Positions 1 to 11,707 are shown, counted from the first letter of the stretch. The stretch: 64,000 nt of DNA from Helianthus annuus (GCF_002127325.2 NC_035435.2:119205464-119269463); one strand, 5' to 3'. Notes: generated by a model from the letters alone, not told the origin. Numbers and translations: made by a program.

Positions 1-658
1 CGACCATGTCCTAGATATCCTCGGCTCATTTCATTTGAAAATGGCCACGACCAATGCACGGGGTGTAGGCATACACCTGACATATGCAAAATGCTAAATA
101 ACCCACATGTTGGGGACAACTCCTTTGTGGGTTCTATAAGTGGTGAGTCGGTTAATCACGATCGGCTTCCAAACCGGCCCCAATTGTATGACAAACATAT
201 AAATCAATATACAAGATTATCTTAAATAATTGTCCCAAGTTATAAATGGTTTGTGCTTTATGCACTTAAATCAATTCTCATAAACTCTTTTCAAATGAGT
301 TGGTTAATTGTATTTACCAGTGAAAACTGACGTGTTTTTCCAAAGACTAAGTGACAGGTACTACTCGCAATAGGCTGGGAGTTGCTCGGTGTCGAAATAG
401 AGGATCTTGCAAATCCTTAAAGATGCCTTATTTTCTGCTAAACTTCATTTTATACATTCTGTAATGATCCTCATGAGGATTCGATATTACAAGCTCGTCT
501 ATAATAAATACTTTGTTGTTTTCAGACATTTGGGTTTGTAATAATATTTTATATTCCAAGACTTCCGATGTGCTATAACTGTGTTAATTGTCTATGATGA
601 TATCAACTACGTCACGATACTCCCCACCGGTAATACGTGGAAATATCAGGGTGTGAGA
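1..658 (+). repeat. 3' end of a long Ty3/gypsy LTR (solo LTR or 3' LTR; starts left of the window)
   Basis: The sequence is a diverged match to the last ~650 bases of the LTRs at 56396-59936 and 13015-16553. Shared landmarks in the same order are the ATGGCCACGACCA segment, the GTGTAGGCRTACACC palindrome, the GTATTTACCAGTG segment and the terminal CACCGGTRAYACGTGG...GGGTGTGA block. The end reads GTGTGAGA instead of GTGTGACA. No primer-binding site follows, so this is a solo LTR or the 3' LTR of an element that lies off the left edge. It is clearly older than the other two copies. Confidence 0.8.
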
Positions 659-709
659 GATAATGTATAATAATCATTTATATTTATATATTATTAAATA
701 TGTTATATT

Positions 710-1156
710 TGTTGGTGCACTACATCTGTCGACTTCGTCTTGGATCGAGTCTTAGTTTTAGAGTGTTAGATTAGGGCGCATTATTCGAGAAAACAGGATA
801 TTGTATGTGTGCTAAGAGATAGGTTCGCTCCAAGGGACATATGAGTAGGTTCGCTTATTTGTCATATATAGTTTCGCTTATTAGTCAACTTGGAGGTTCG
901 CTTATTCAGCATGTTCATTCAAGCGAACCTCATGGCCTATATATAGGTGCCATTTGAGCGAACCACATAGACAAGACCTGTAACTCGTACTGAAGTGCTG
1001 CCGGATCGAGATTTGGATGTAAACTGTTATAAATCAATACAGAAAGGTGTTTAAAGTGATTTGCAAGCTGTTTCTACGTTGATTACTTGTTTTCCGCACC
1101 TGTAATTGACGAAAACTCCTCTGAACGACTCGTTCGGGTCGAAACACGATCCTACA
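710..1156 (+). repeat. 5' LTR of the TR-GAG-like element
   Basis: The LTR runs from TGTTGGTGCAC to GATCCTACA. A TATA box candidate, CTATATATAG, lies at 938-947, which would place the RNA start ~30 bases downstream. The U3-like part carries repeated words of the form GGTTCGCT and their reverse complement AGCGAACC (about six between 826 and 965). Related words recur in the leader after the primer site. Confidence 0.92.
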
Positions 1157-1158
1157 AG

Positions 1159-1176
1159 TGGTATCAGAGCTTCAGG
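1159..1176 (+). other. primer-binding site (initiator Met-tRNA)
   Basis: TGGTATCAGAGCTTCAGG starts two bases after the 5' LTR. The first 12 bases are the complement of the 3' end of plant initiator methionine tRNA, the usual minus-strand primer of plant LTR elements. Confidence 0.92.
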
Positions 1177-1372
1177 AGGAGGAGTTCTGCAGAAAATAGC
1201 TGGAATTCATCAAGTTTTCTTACTTCTAAACCTTCTTTCTTCAGTTCAGAAAGTTTCACCGGTCAAAATCAGCTCAAAATCTCACGAATTGTGCGTAATA
1301 GGATATAGACAAACCGTGGAAAGTTTGATGTTAAAATTCACATTAAAAATGGTTCAAAATTGCTTCCGAGTA

Positions 1373-1625
1373 TGTTCCGCTTTTACGGACTTCTTATAGT
1401 TCCGCTCGTGTGAATGTGTTAGGTCCGCTTATTGTTACATTTTTTCAAAAGGGTCCGCTTGTTTGAACAAAGTAGGTCCGCTCGTTTGTGCACCAAGTAG
1501 GTCCGCTCGTTTGAACACCAAGTAGGTCCGTTCGTTTGAACACCAAGTAGGTCCGCTCGGTTGAACATCACGCTTATTTGACCTTGGGTACTTTCGCTCT
1601 TGTGTCATCATACTAAAGGTTTCAC
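1373..1625 (+). repeat. leader repeats of GGTCCGCTCGTTTGAACACC type
   Basis: About five units of ~28 bases lie in tandem between 1440 and 1575, each with the core GTCCGCTCGTTTGAAC and the spacer ACCAAGTAG. Looser single copies (TTCCGCTCG, TTTCGCTCT) lie on both sides. They sit in the untranslated leader between primer site and gag and echo the TTCGCT words in the LTR. Confidence 0.8.
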
Positions 1626-1663
1626 TTTTACAGACAGTTGTGTTAAGTGTTTAAATTTGAAAA

Positions 1664-4600
1664 ATGGACGAGGAATTTTTCAACGCGTTCGCTACTCCGG
1701 TTACACCGATCACTGTTGCACAAACCACAATGCTCGAGAACGAAACGGGAACAATGCAAAAACCACCCAAATTATTGAACATTGAAGAATATAAGGGATA
1801 GGAGGGTCGTTTCGAGAACTGGGTACAAGCTAACTACCTTGATGCATGGGAATGTGTGGAAACAAAGTATGTGAGACCGCTAAATGATGATGAAGAGGAA
1901 GTGGCAATCAAAGACATGAGTGCCGATGACAAGAAGAAGTATAAAAATGAGAAGATGATGTTAAGCCTGCTACAACAAGCTATGAAAGAAGATATTATGG
2001 TTTTGTTACAACACAACGGGAGTTCATATTCAATATGGAAAGCGTTGCGTTCAAAGTTTGTTGGAAGTCAGGAGATGGTGAAAAACAAGAAGTCGCTTTT
2101 GAAAAAGGAGTTTGATTTGTTTAGAGGATTGAAGAACGAGAGTACAAAACAGATCATTGAACGATATTGCAACTTGTTGGTGAACATGAAGAGGTTAAGC
2201 ATTAACAAAGACAATGAAGAGTTAATTGAAAAACTTGCCGATGCTTTACCACATGAAACTTGGGGAACTTATCTGATGATGCTCAGGAACAAAAAGGGTT
2301 TTAGCACGTTAACTTTGAGCAAATTTATTGAAAAGTTGGAAGCTTAGGAAATGGAACAGAGAAAGATTGTTCGAATGAAAGATTTCGATGGTGAACAGGA
2401 TATTGGGTTGTATTACAAAGCAGGGGTGAATGAGAAGTCTACAAATCTATCTCCAAAAATAGAAACTGCTTACGATGCCAAGAATTCGCCTGGAAGTTCA
2501 TCATCAGGATCAAACAGCAAAACCAATTTCACATCATTTCCGTCCTTTGATCCGAATATTTCAACAACTAAAAAAAGAAGAAAACTTCAATGCAACATTG
2601 TATTAAATCTTGAGAGTGATCAAGATTATTCTGAGGAATTTGCTAAAAGCCAAATGTCTTTATTGGGAATGGTTTTAGAATCTTATAGTTGTTTTGTTGC
2701 AGGTCGTATCGGGAATCCAATGCTAACAAAGGAGGATTACGACCAGATAGATGCTGAAGAGATGGAGCCGATGGATTTAAAGTGGTGCTTGGCTAGCGTG
2801 TTAAGGAGAGCTGAGAAATTCAAGCAGATCAAGGGGAGAGATGATCTTCGTGAGGCTAATGTTTCTACTTTAGGTTTTGACAAATCTAAAGTCACTTGTT
2901 TTCGTTGCAGGGAGAAAGGACACTTCAAGAGGGAGTGCACTAACCGCGAAGCAAGTGGAGCTCAGAATCCTTTCAACAACAATAATGATTACTATCGAAA
3001 AGCCATCTACCATCAAGTTGCTCAACAACCATCTCAACAGAATCAACATCAAGCACAAACGGCACATGGAAGACCTATAATTGAAGATTCTGGAAAGAGA
3101 GCTTGTGTGGTTAATCAAGATTGTTTGAAGAGAAAGGATGGTAGTGCTTTGGTAATTGATCAAGATGATGAAAAGTTACCTGAGGGGTTTAGTTGGGAAA
3201 ATTTTACTTGGGATGATTATATTCCTGATCAAGCAACAACCCACTCAGCTTTTGTTGTCAGAATTGAAGAAGACAGTGATAGCGATGATGGCACTAAGTA
3301 TTATGCAAAAAGAATGGCTGAACATTTGAAACAAATGGCAGAAACTGATAGTGAAGATGAGAAAGTCAAGAAGAAAAAGAAGAAGGTGAAAACACCGGTG
3401 AGCAGTGATGATGAAACAACTCCGGTGATTCGAAAGAAAGTGAAAGTTCCAGAGTTCAAGATTGATGAAGAAGCTGTTGCTAAGAAGAGTCCAATAATTT
3501 GTGAAAACTGTGAAGTTGTAAAGAAACAAAATAGTTCTTTGATTCACAATATGAACAGATTAAAGGAATCTTATGATGTGCTCAACAAAGCGATGAACAT
3601 GTACAATAACACAAGTGAAGAGCAAGCAACTGCGATGAAGACACTTCAAGGAGCATTCATGGTGAAACAAAAAGTTGTAAACAACTATATTGAGAAGTTT
3701 GCTGATCTCGAACAGAAACTTGAACTTCAAAGAATTGAAATTGAAAGAGTTAATCGTTTATTGAAAAGTTACTCATGTTCGTCTTATGTCATTGACAGGA
3801 TTTATCCGATGGCTGAAAGCTTGAAGGCATTTGAAGACAATAAAGTAACTGAAGAAAAGAAAGTTTCTGAAGAGAAGGTTGAAGAAAAGACTCCAGTGAA
3901 AAAGACTAAAAAGAAGAAAGACACTGAAAAGATGCCATCTAGTAAGAACCAAGGTGTCAGTTACAACAAGTGTCCACCCCCGCTGGAAAACGGATATCTG
4001 GCTAGAAATCCAAATGATGAAAGAGTCAAAAAGGCAACAAATTTACAGTGGGAGTCGGAGTCATCAGTAAACTTGCCAGATAGTATTGATGTTGTGTTTA
4101 CATCGTCTGACACTGATCAACAGTCTCAATTGATGAAGAAAGTCGTGGATCATGTGTTAGAAAACGATGAGATAGAGGAGTCAAAGTCGGAGTTCGTGTC
4201 AGAGTCACAGTCTGGGTCAAGCACTCCGTGTCAAACAGAAAAACATGGCAAAATAGTTTATAATAAAGAATTCCTGTTATCAAAATATAATTTGGATGAT
4301 GGATTGTTTAAAGTTGCTTACACTTTGAATGATTTTGACAAATTATATTCTGATGAGGAATTTCCAATAAGAGGTGTCAAAAATGAATTGATAAATAAGG
4401 TTTTCAAACTCACAGAAATTAATATTTCTGAAATAAAAGACTTATGTCTTAATGAAAAACCTAAAAAATACACCTCAAGAGTACAACAAAGATTAAACAA
4501 GAAAAAGAATTACAGTTCTGGTTCAGGTTTCCAAAAGAAATCAAACCATAACGGTAATTTCAAAAGAAAGGTTTAGGTTTTACTCCTACAGAAAAACAGA

Positions 4601-5533
4601 AAAATGAAAAATATGTTCGTAATTTTAAATCCAAAATGACATTTGTTTCAGGAACGTCATCCGAGGAAGAAGAAAAGAAAGACTTCTGGAGACAGTCAAA
4701 CAATGAATTCCTTGCAAAGAAGCAAGATGAATTGAAGAAAATGGCTGAACAGAAGAAAGATACGAAAACCTGTTTCCGATGGAACACTGTTGGACATATT
4801 GCGGGCAATACAATCAAAACAGGGAGTATTTCGTAAACTCAAAGAGAAAGTAGTTGAGTTTGAACCACCAATTGATAGAACAAAATTGTTTAAAGATTCT
4901 ACATTTGAAATTGGTGAGAGTTCAAACAAGTTTTACAAGAAGAGAGCTAAATCTGACAATCAGAAATGGGTTGTTAAGAGACTTGGTGAAAGCTCTAGCG
5001 ATGATTCTGATAGGTCAAAATCAGAGGAGTTATCTTCTGGCGATGAAACTGATTCCATAAAATCAGTTGAGCCACAAGTTGTTTCAAAAAGTGAAGCTGT
5101 TTTAAAAGACGAAAAATCAGTTCCGATTGTGAATGATGAGGAGTTTCCATCACTTCGGGCTGAGAATTATAAAAACAAAATTGGTAAAGTTGAAATTTCT
5201 AACCAATTTTATAATGATAAACAGGAATTTGATGCTGAAAAGGTCTTTAATCCCAAAGTTCAACATATCTTTGGTAAGATGATTGATCGAAAAGTCAAGG
5301 GGGTTAAAGAATTTTATGAGAAGAAGAGGAAAGGTAAGAAACCGAGTGCTGGTGACTCGGTGAAACCCAAGGCTGGTCAGGCTTGGGTGGATATTTTCTT
5401 CGACTTAAACCTGACTTGCCGGAGATCCCAAGTTTGTAATTGTGGATCAGGTATCGGCATCTTTCTTAATATGTGTTTGAAAAGGTTAAGCAGGAATTGC
5501 CGGAGCTCCCAGGTTGGTAAGCGTGGAGCATGA
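1664..5533 (+). pseudogene. decayed Ty1/copia Gag (long form with zinc knuckle)
   Basis: The ATG at 1664 opens a frame that resembles copia Gag: an N-terminal capsid-like part, the segment with MDLKW near 2776, and a CCHC zinc knuckle CFRCREKGHFKREC around 2900-2940. An acidic, lysine-rich coiled-coil-like tail follows. A second knuckle-like piece near 4770 (CFRWNTVGHIAGN) has lost its second cysteine and last position. The frame carries in-frame TAG stops at 1799-1801 and 2345-2347. It shifts near 4574 and again near 4805, and the recognisable part ends around 5400 at AWVDIFF. This cannot make a full product. The length beyond the first knuckle is unusual for copia Gag but is known in SIRE-like lineages. 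Confidence 0.82.
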
Positions 5534-7400
5534 ATCGGCATCTTTCTTGAGATTTATTCGGTAACGTCAATCATACAAACGGTAAAGAGGTTTGTTTATG
5601 TTTGTTGTACAAGTGGTTAGATTTTGATTGTGCATATTTGCATATGGTAAATCAAGGACATTAATTTGTACTTGTATTTTCCTACATATTGTTGAGAGAC
5701 AATATGATGAACCACATCCCCGAATCTATTATTGATAATCCTACAAGTGGTAAAATCAATCAAACTTATTTTCCGGAAAAATTATTTTTTGATTAAAACA
5801 AAATTAAGTGTTTTGAAATCTAAAATAGGAAAATAGTTTGTTGATAGGGGGAGTTCTGATTGTTTATACCAAATGAATGGCGATTTGATGTGTTTTGATA
5901 TCAGTTGTCATATTTATGTATAGTTTGGTTTACTTTCATGTTTCTAGTGGGTCAAGAGCTTAGATAGTTTTCAAATTTCTTTAATGTGTTTGCATTTTAG
6001 GGGGAGTAGAAAATTTTAGAAAATCCAAAAACATTAGAAAATTTGAAAAAGTCAAAAACATGATAAAATCAAAAAATGAGTTTTGTTGTGAAAAAGAGGA
6101 AATGATAGTACATCAGTGAACTGTCACAACATGCTAAAGAAATGGAAAGTAAAAATGTGATAAACAATCTTACTGCGGATATGCCAGTAGGTTTTTACAC
6201 ATTTAGTAAATTGTGACGAGATATAAACCTAAGCAAGTTTGAATGAAGCTTGATTCGTGGGTAACTATTCTTGGATATATGGGTAACCCCCGAAATCTTG
6301 TTTGAAAGGTCCCTCTTTCTGAGATACTAGGTTTTTATACTCAGTGATATCTGGGGTATTATTCCGGGACTTCTGCTGTATGGAAGTACTGACCTAGTCC
6401 CCGAATAATACTTTCTGCAAAAAGCTTTGAAATATAAGCTCGCCCTCAGCAATCTGATTAAACAATAAAATTGATAATCTTTGCTGTTGTAACAAAAGAT
6501 CCTCTAAAGGGGACCCACCTAAAGTCGAAGCCGTCATCTCTCTGCGTATACGGAAGTATCGACCTGAGCTCTCACGGCCCTCGCACATAACCCCTTTACA
6601 GATATCATCTGTGGTATACTCACCTGTAAGACTGAACATTGGGATCTGGATACAGGAGTATATTCGAGTGGAGTGATACACAATTAAGTTTAAGTTTCTA
6701 AAACACTATTATCGTATCTCGAATCAATTGAAATTTGTGTGAAAATTTAAAGTGGACCAATATACTGACAATCTAAGTAAATTGTTTAGAACTGAGAATG
6801 TTTAAAGCTTAACGGTGTTAGTGATTTGTCACAAAACTGATATGATCCTCTTGCACAAACTCACAAAATATTGTTTGTAAATATTTCATTTCTGCAGTCT
6901 CTTGATTTACAAGTGGTGTCAGTTATTATCTTTCAGAAAATTCAAAAAGATTTTAGTGTGATTTAGCATAAATTTTGAAAAAGTCAAAAAGATTTTCGAC
7001 GACTGATATTGAAAAACTGATTTTCAAAATTCTAAGTGTTAAACATGATGAACATATGGTTTGGGAAGTGTGTGGCTTTGATAAAAATGATAACAATTTC
7101 AAATGGTTCATGAGTATCTGATTGGTTGATTAGTTTGTGATTAGTGATGTTTATATGATTAAATGTTTATCATAAATCTTATGTTTGTGGTAGAGTTGTT
7201 GTGCAGAAAGAGTCAGAATGTGAGGGGGAGTGCATGTTGGAGATGAGGATCTTAAATGATGTCAACATCCAAGAGAAGAAGTTTGTTGGTGATTTAAGAG
7301 TAAGAGATGAAGATAGAGAGAGAAGCTCAGAGACTGATCAAGACTGAAGGTGCGAAGATGAGACATTGTCAAAGACTCGATGAATGACTCCGTCAACATC
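5534..7400 (+). other. non-coding 3' interior of the TR-GAG-like element
   Basis: I see no protein motif in any frame. The stretch repeats purine tracts of the form GGGGGAG at about 5845, 6000 and 7222, resembling the true polypurine tract at 7404. The pol genes expected here are absent, and no remnant of them is visible. Confidence 0.6.
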
Positions 7401-7412
7401 TGAGGGGGAGTT
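7401..7412 (+). other. polypurine tract
   Basis: TGAGGGGGAGTT lies immediately upstream of the 3' LTR, where plus-strand DNA synthesis is primed in LTR retrotransposons. Confidence 0.85.
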
Positions 7413-7859
7413 TGTTGGTGCACTACATCTGTCGACTTCGTCTTCGATCGAATCTTAGTTTTAGAGTGTTAGATTAGGGCGCATTATTCGAGAAAACAGG
7501 ATATTGTATGTGTGTTAAGAGATAGGTTCGCTCCAAGGGACATATGAGTAGGTTCGCTTATTTGTCATATATAGTTTCGCTTATTAGTCAACTTGGAGGT
7601 TCGCATATTCGGCATGTTCATTCAAGCGAACTTCATGGCCTATAAATAGGTGCCATTTGAGCGAACCACATAGACAAGACCTGTAACTCGTACCGAAGTG
7701 CTGCCGGATCGAGATTTGGATGTAAACTGTTATAAATCAATACAGAAAGGTGTTTAAAGTGATTTGCAAGCTGTTTCTACGTTGATTACTTGTTTTCCGC
7801 ACCTGTAATTGACGAAAACTCCTCTGAACGACTCGTTCGAGTCGAAACACGATCCTACA
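7413..7859 (+). repeat. 3' LTR of the TR-GAG-like element
   Basis: This is 447 bases, the same length as the 5' LTR, with about nine substitutions by eye and no indel. It ends CCTACA and is followed by the ATATT target duplication. Confidence 0.92.
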
Positions 7860-8015
7860 ATATTATATATTAATAGTTTTAGAGATTAATTTAATACATT
7901 TATAGTATTAATCTAATATATAAATAAATTAAATAAGAGAATGCCACATGGCATTTGATACAAGTAAATGAAATGAGAGAATGCCATTTGGCATTAACTT
8001 CATTCTTTTATTAGT

Positions 8016-8055
8016 ACTAGCGGTACGACCCGTGTGCAAACACGGGTGGTTTTTA
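8016..8055 (-). mobile_element. Helitron-like 3' terminal hairpin
   Basis: On the minus strand a hairpin, CCCGTGTTTGCACACGGG, is followed after a short spacer by CTAGT, the CTRRT-type end of Helitrons. The base after CTAGT is A rather than the expected T, so the exact end is uncertain. I could not find the matching 5' TC end to the right. The 8056-8791 stretch beyond it is AT-rich and shows nothing else I recognise. Confidence 0.45.
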
Positions 8056-8791
8056 GAAAACGTCGGGTTTTCCTTCCTGTAATACGCAGCCTTTGTGGAT
8101 TCTGTTAGTTCTCACCGTAAGTTCTTTAGAAATCACAGATGACTTTTAATTTCCTTTAGGGTGATCCTCTAGAACGAAGACAAATACAAATGTTAACATC
8201 TCTGTGCGAATCTTGATGTGAAAATAGAAAGTATTAAGTATACATACTTTGGATGGATTGGCAACGAATATACGAGAAAGAAGATGTCTACAGTCTTCAG
8301 ATAAGTGAACATGGTCTGGAATTTTATATTGAACAACCCTTATATGCTGCGAGTCAAAGTTAAAGTTGGTAAGTCAAAATATAGAAATCAAAGCGACTAA
8401 CTTGAATCGTCTTCCTAAAATTCCTGGGATCATTTTAGTCTACAGAAAGCATTTAGTTTGGAAGCTATGTACATGAAAAGAGTTTTTGTGCATATATATG
8501 TATATATCCAACTCAACCAAATAAAGATTTAAATAATTTATTGAAGCTAATGCAATACTTACAAATATATTAGGCTCATGCTTGAGTTGAAAAGTTTAGA
8601 TTGAATGGGACCTGATAACTGTTAGCAATGCTAAACATCAGATAATTAAATAAAAAATTAGCACCAGTAATATACCTTTCATTGCAATAAACATCTCCAA
8701 CTGTTTCTCCCAACAAGAAACCCTAAATCTTAAAGATCTATCACACTAAAAGTTGAACAGCTCGCTTTAGAAATGATTATTGTATACTCAC

Positions 8792-8913
8792 ATTGCTTCT
8801 GCAAGATCAAGAGTGTTATGGAATTCTTTTAGGAAACCTTGCACATTTGTGGCATTCCAAAAACCGCAAGTTACAGGTGGTATTGGTGGAAACCATGGTG
8901 CAGGTGCCATCTG
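8792..8913 (-). pseudogene. orphan exon-like fragment, product not recognised
   Basis: On the minus strand an open 122-base segment has a strong acceptor (TTTGTTTCAG) and a strong donor (GTGAGTAT). The reading frame runs through both ends and gives a Pro/Trp/Phe-rich peptide that includes PAPWFPPIPPVTCGFWNA and ends near LAEA. No partner exons are visible nearby. It may be a gene piece carried by a Helitron, since a Helitron-like end lies 0.75 kb away; that is inference. I do not recognise the family. Confidence 0.4.
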
Positions 8914-9639
8914 CTGAAACAAAGATGGAACCGTTATCTGGATGATTGGATTCATACTAACATATAAGAATAACATATAACTCAAGTAATGCCCAGATCA
9001 TTGGATTCATACTAACAGGTGCCATCTGCTGAGTTACATGTGCAATACAACTGTTGAGACAAATAAGAATAACACTTTCTGTCGGGTAACATATAACTCA
9101 AATAATGCCCGACCCAAGATATCTCAAATATATCTCAAACATAGCTCAGACCCACCAAATTTTGAATGCTTGCATATATCTCAGATATCCCAAATATATT
9201 CACGTGTGGTTCAAGCATTCACTGAGATTATAATTACAGCTCTAAATATATTCACGTGTCATAAATTTTAAAAATTACATGATGGCATATATATAAATAT
9301 GAATGCGGATAAGGCACTTGAGATTTGGTGGGTGGAAGATATACTTACAGCGATTTGTTCGTTTTTTTGTTATAGTAAATCTGTGATGGCTGTTTGAATT
9401 CCTTTTCGACCCGTCTTTGGTGAGACTAAATTCTATGGCAGACGTGTCTTAGAAAATAGTATGCCTAATCATCTATGAATCAATGGTGGTTATACAGAGA
9501 TTGGCGTAGCTGAGAATTTGTTATTATTTCAAAACATACCCTACGCTATTACAATCATTCCTTTTATACCCTCACATTCCAACTAACAACTAACATCCTC
9601 TAACTACCTCTCAACTAACAATTAACATCCAGCCAACTG
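8914..9639. other. no gene seen
   Basis: AT-rich sequence with a short local duplication: the words GGTGCCATCTGCTG and CATATAACTCAA recur at 8901-8990 and 9019-9100. I found no reading frame or element end that I can support. Confidence 0.4.
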
Positions 9640-10400
9640 TCCAACTAACTCAACCACCTGCTAACCTCTGTTAACTAACTCTTTTAACCTTTGTTGCCTG
9701 ATCCCTTTTAACCTCTGTTGACTAACTCTTTTAACCTCTGTTGACTAACCCCTTTTAACCTCTGTTGACTAACCCTTTTAACCTCTGTTGACTAACCCTC
9801 TTTTAACCTCTGTTGACTAAGCCGTTCTGACCTCTGTTGGCTAACCCTTTTAACCTCTGTTGACTAACCCCTTTTTAACCTTTATTAACTAACCCTTTTA
9901 ACCTTTGTTGACTAACCCTCTTTTAACCTCTGTTGACTAACCCTTTAAACCTCTGTTGACTAACCCATTCTTAACTTCTGTTGACTAACCTTTTTAACCT
10001 CTGTTGACTAACCCTTTTAACCTCTGTTGACTAACCCATTTTTAACCTCTGTTGACTAACCTTTTTAACCTCTGTTGACTAACCCTCTTTTAACCTCTGT
10101 TGACTAATCCGTTCTAACCTCTGTTGACTAACCCTCTTTTAACCTATGTTGACTAATCTGTTCTAACCTCTGTTGACTAACCATTTTAACCTCTGTTGAC
10201 TAACCCTTTTTAACCTTTGTTGACTAATTTGTTCTAACCCTTTTAACCTCTGTTGACTAACCCCTTTCTAATCTTTGTTGACTAACCTTTTTTGACTAAC
10301 CCTCATTTAACCTCTGTTGACTAATCCGTTCTAACCTCTGTTAACTAACCCTTTTAACCTCTGTTGACTAACCCCTTTTTAACCTTTGTTGACTAACCCT
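9640..10400. repeat. minisatellite, ~22-24 bp unit
   Basis: About thirty imperfect tandem copies of a unit close to AACCTCTGTTGACTAACCC with a variable T run (CCTTTT to CCCTCTTTT) and occasional single-base variants. Unit length varies by one or two bases because of the T run, as expected for replication slippage. It is not a CRISPR array: there are no unique spacers. Confidence 0.9.
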
Positions 10401-10403
10401 TTT

Positions 10404-10760
10404 AAAAACACTGTTTTAACCCACTGTTGTTTTGTGGAGAAAACAGTGGTTGAAACCACTGTTGGGTTAAAACTATGGTTTACCACACCATAATTTTAAC
10501 CTAACAGTGGTTTCAACCATTTTTTTCTCCAGAAAACACTGTTTTAACCCAACAGTGGTTTCAAACATCTGTTTTCTCCACAAAATACTGTTTTAACCCA
10601 ACAGTGGTTTCAACCACTGTTTTCTCCACAAAACACTGGTTCAAACCAGAGTTTTAACCCAACAGTAGTTTCAAACCACAGTTTTAACCCAACAGTGGTA
10701 AAACCACTGTCCAATAAAAATATGGTATTTCAAACCACAAAACACGGTGCTAATTTTGAC
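10404..10760. repeat. array of palindromic AACAGTGGTTTCAACCACTGTT-like repeats
   Basis: Units of roughly 50-60 bases contain CAGTGGTTGAAACCACTG, an inverted repeat, joined by TTTTCTCCACAAAACA and TTTTAACCCA. The units are diverged and some are half copies. The array directly follows the minisatellite and stops ~130 bases before the SIRE-like LTR. GGTTGAAAC/GTTTCAACC words also occur in the extra ORF near 16570-16800, possibly by chance. Confidence 0.75.
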
Positions 10761-10890
10761 GCACAAACTCTTATGTTTTAACCCAACTGGTATTTAACCG
10801 GTCAAACAGAAAATAAGTGGATACTTTACGCAGTCGAGTTTTTATATATAAACACATGTGTAGTCCCAAATTATAGTGCAAATATAAGGT

Positions 10891-11604
10891 TGTTAGGATC
10901 TGAGTTTGGTTTTGATTATGTTTTATGTTTGAATTAAGATGAACAATGAACAAGCAGTGCAGCGGAATATAAATGGAAACAAACTTTTCACAATCAAACA
11001 GGAGAATTGCTTTCAACACACATTTTCAACAAAGAACCGAATGATTGAATTTATTTCATCAACGATTACAATTGCATGTATGTAACAAACTCCCCCTCAG
11101 CCTGAGCTCACAATGATTTGTTCGTACATGAAGAAAGATGGTGAAGAGCTAATAGAACAGTACATGGTACTGTTCTATTTATAGGCACAGACAAACCACT
11201 GAGGCATCTTTGCCGACGTCACCATGAAAGTGACATCTAACCTCCTAACAAACTCTAACAACTGATCTATACAAGTATTGTTATGCTAACAACTGATATA
11301 CAATACATTACATGAGATAAACTAAACTACTACTGAAACCTTCTACTGATGTGAACCCAGCAGTACTTGACATATCCAACAGAGCTTGACTCATAGCAGT
11401 AGATTAAACAGCAGAGCTTTAGTCTTCATCAGTCTTTAACTTGATCAGCAGTTGTAACGATCAGTAGATTTGAGGTCATCAGATGTTGCAATCACTTTCA
11501 AGGGGAGAGACTTGAATACATAACATCTGCTTATTCTGGATCCACTGCCCTGATCCAGTTTTGGCTTTAATTATTTGTTCCTCTGATAGGGTTCAATCCC
11601 AACA
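10891..11604 (-). repeat. 3' LTR of the SIRE-like element
   Basis: On the minus strand it runs TGTTGGGATTG... to ...GATCCTAACA, 714 bases. A TATA box candidate, CTATAAATAG, lies at 11175-11184. The left flank is AAGGT, but the partner duplication is lost with the 5' end. Confidence 0.82.
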
Positions 11605-11616
11605 ATCTCCCCCTGG
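11605..11616 (-). other. polypurine tract
   Basis: On the minus strand CCAGGGGGAGAT lies directly against the 3' LTR start, as expected for plus-strand priming. Confidence 0.8.
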
Positions 11617-11707
11617 AATAGATAATGCCAAAACCCTTCATTATTTGTAGATCTTTATTGCCTCATCAACAGTTCCCTTATTTTCCCTTTGAGTTGTAAC
11701 TCAAAGT

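Larger units (their letters stand above)
705..7864 (+). mobile_element. complete pol-less Ty1/copia-type LTR element (TR-GAG-like)
   Basis: Two 447-bp LTRs (710-1156 and 7413-7859) bracket a 6.3-kb interior, and the 5-bp target duplication ATATT is perfect (705-709 and 7860-7864). A tRNA-iMet primer site follows the 5' LTR, and a GAGGGGGAG polypurine tract precedes the 3' LTR. The interior holds one decayed gag region with zinc knuckle. I find no protease, integrase, reverse transcriptase or RNase H motif. It therefore resembles the TR-GAG class of non-autonomous elements that keep only gag. I counted about nine LTR differences by eye, so the insertion is fairly recent. Confidence 0.88.

Noticed and set aside
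6394..6681. 95-codon minus-strand frame inside the TR-GAG-like element
   Set aside because: Antisense, no family resemblance, single copy; not called.
9640..10400. Regular repeats that might suggest a CRISPR array
   Set aside because: Units are contiguous with no unique spacers, and the context is a plant nuclear genome.
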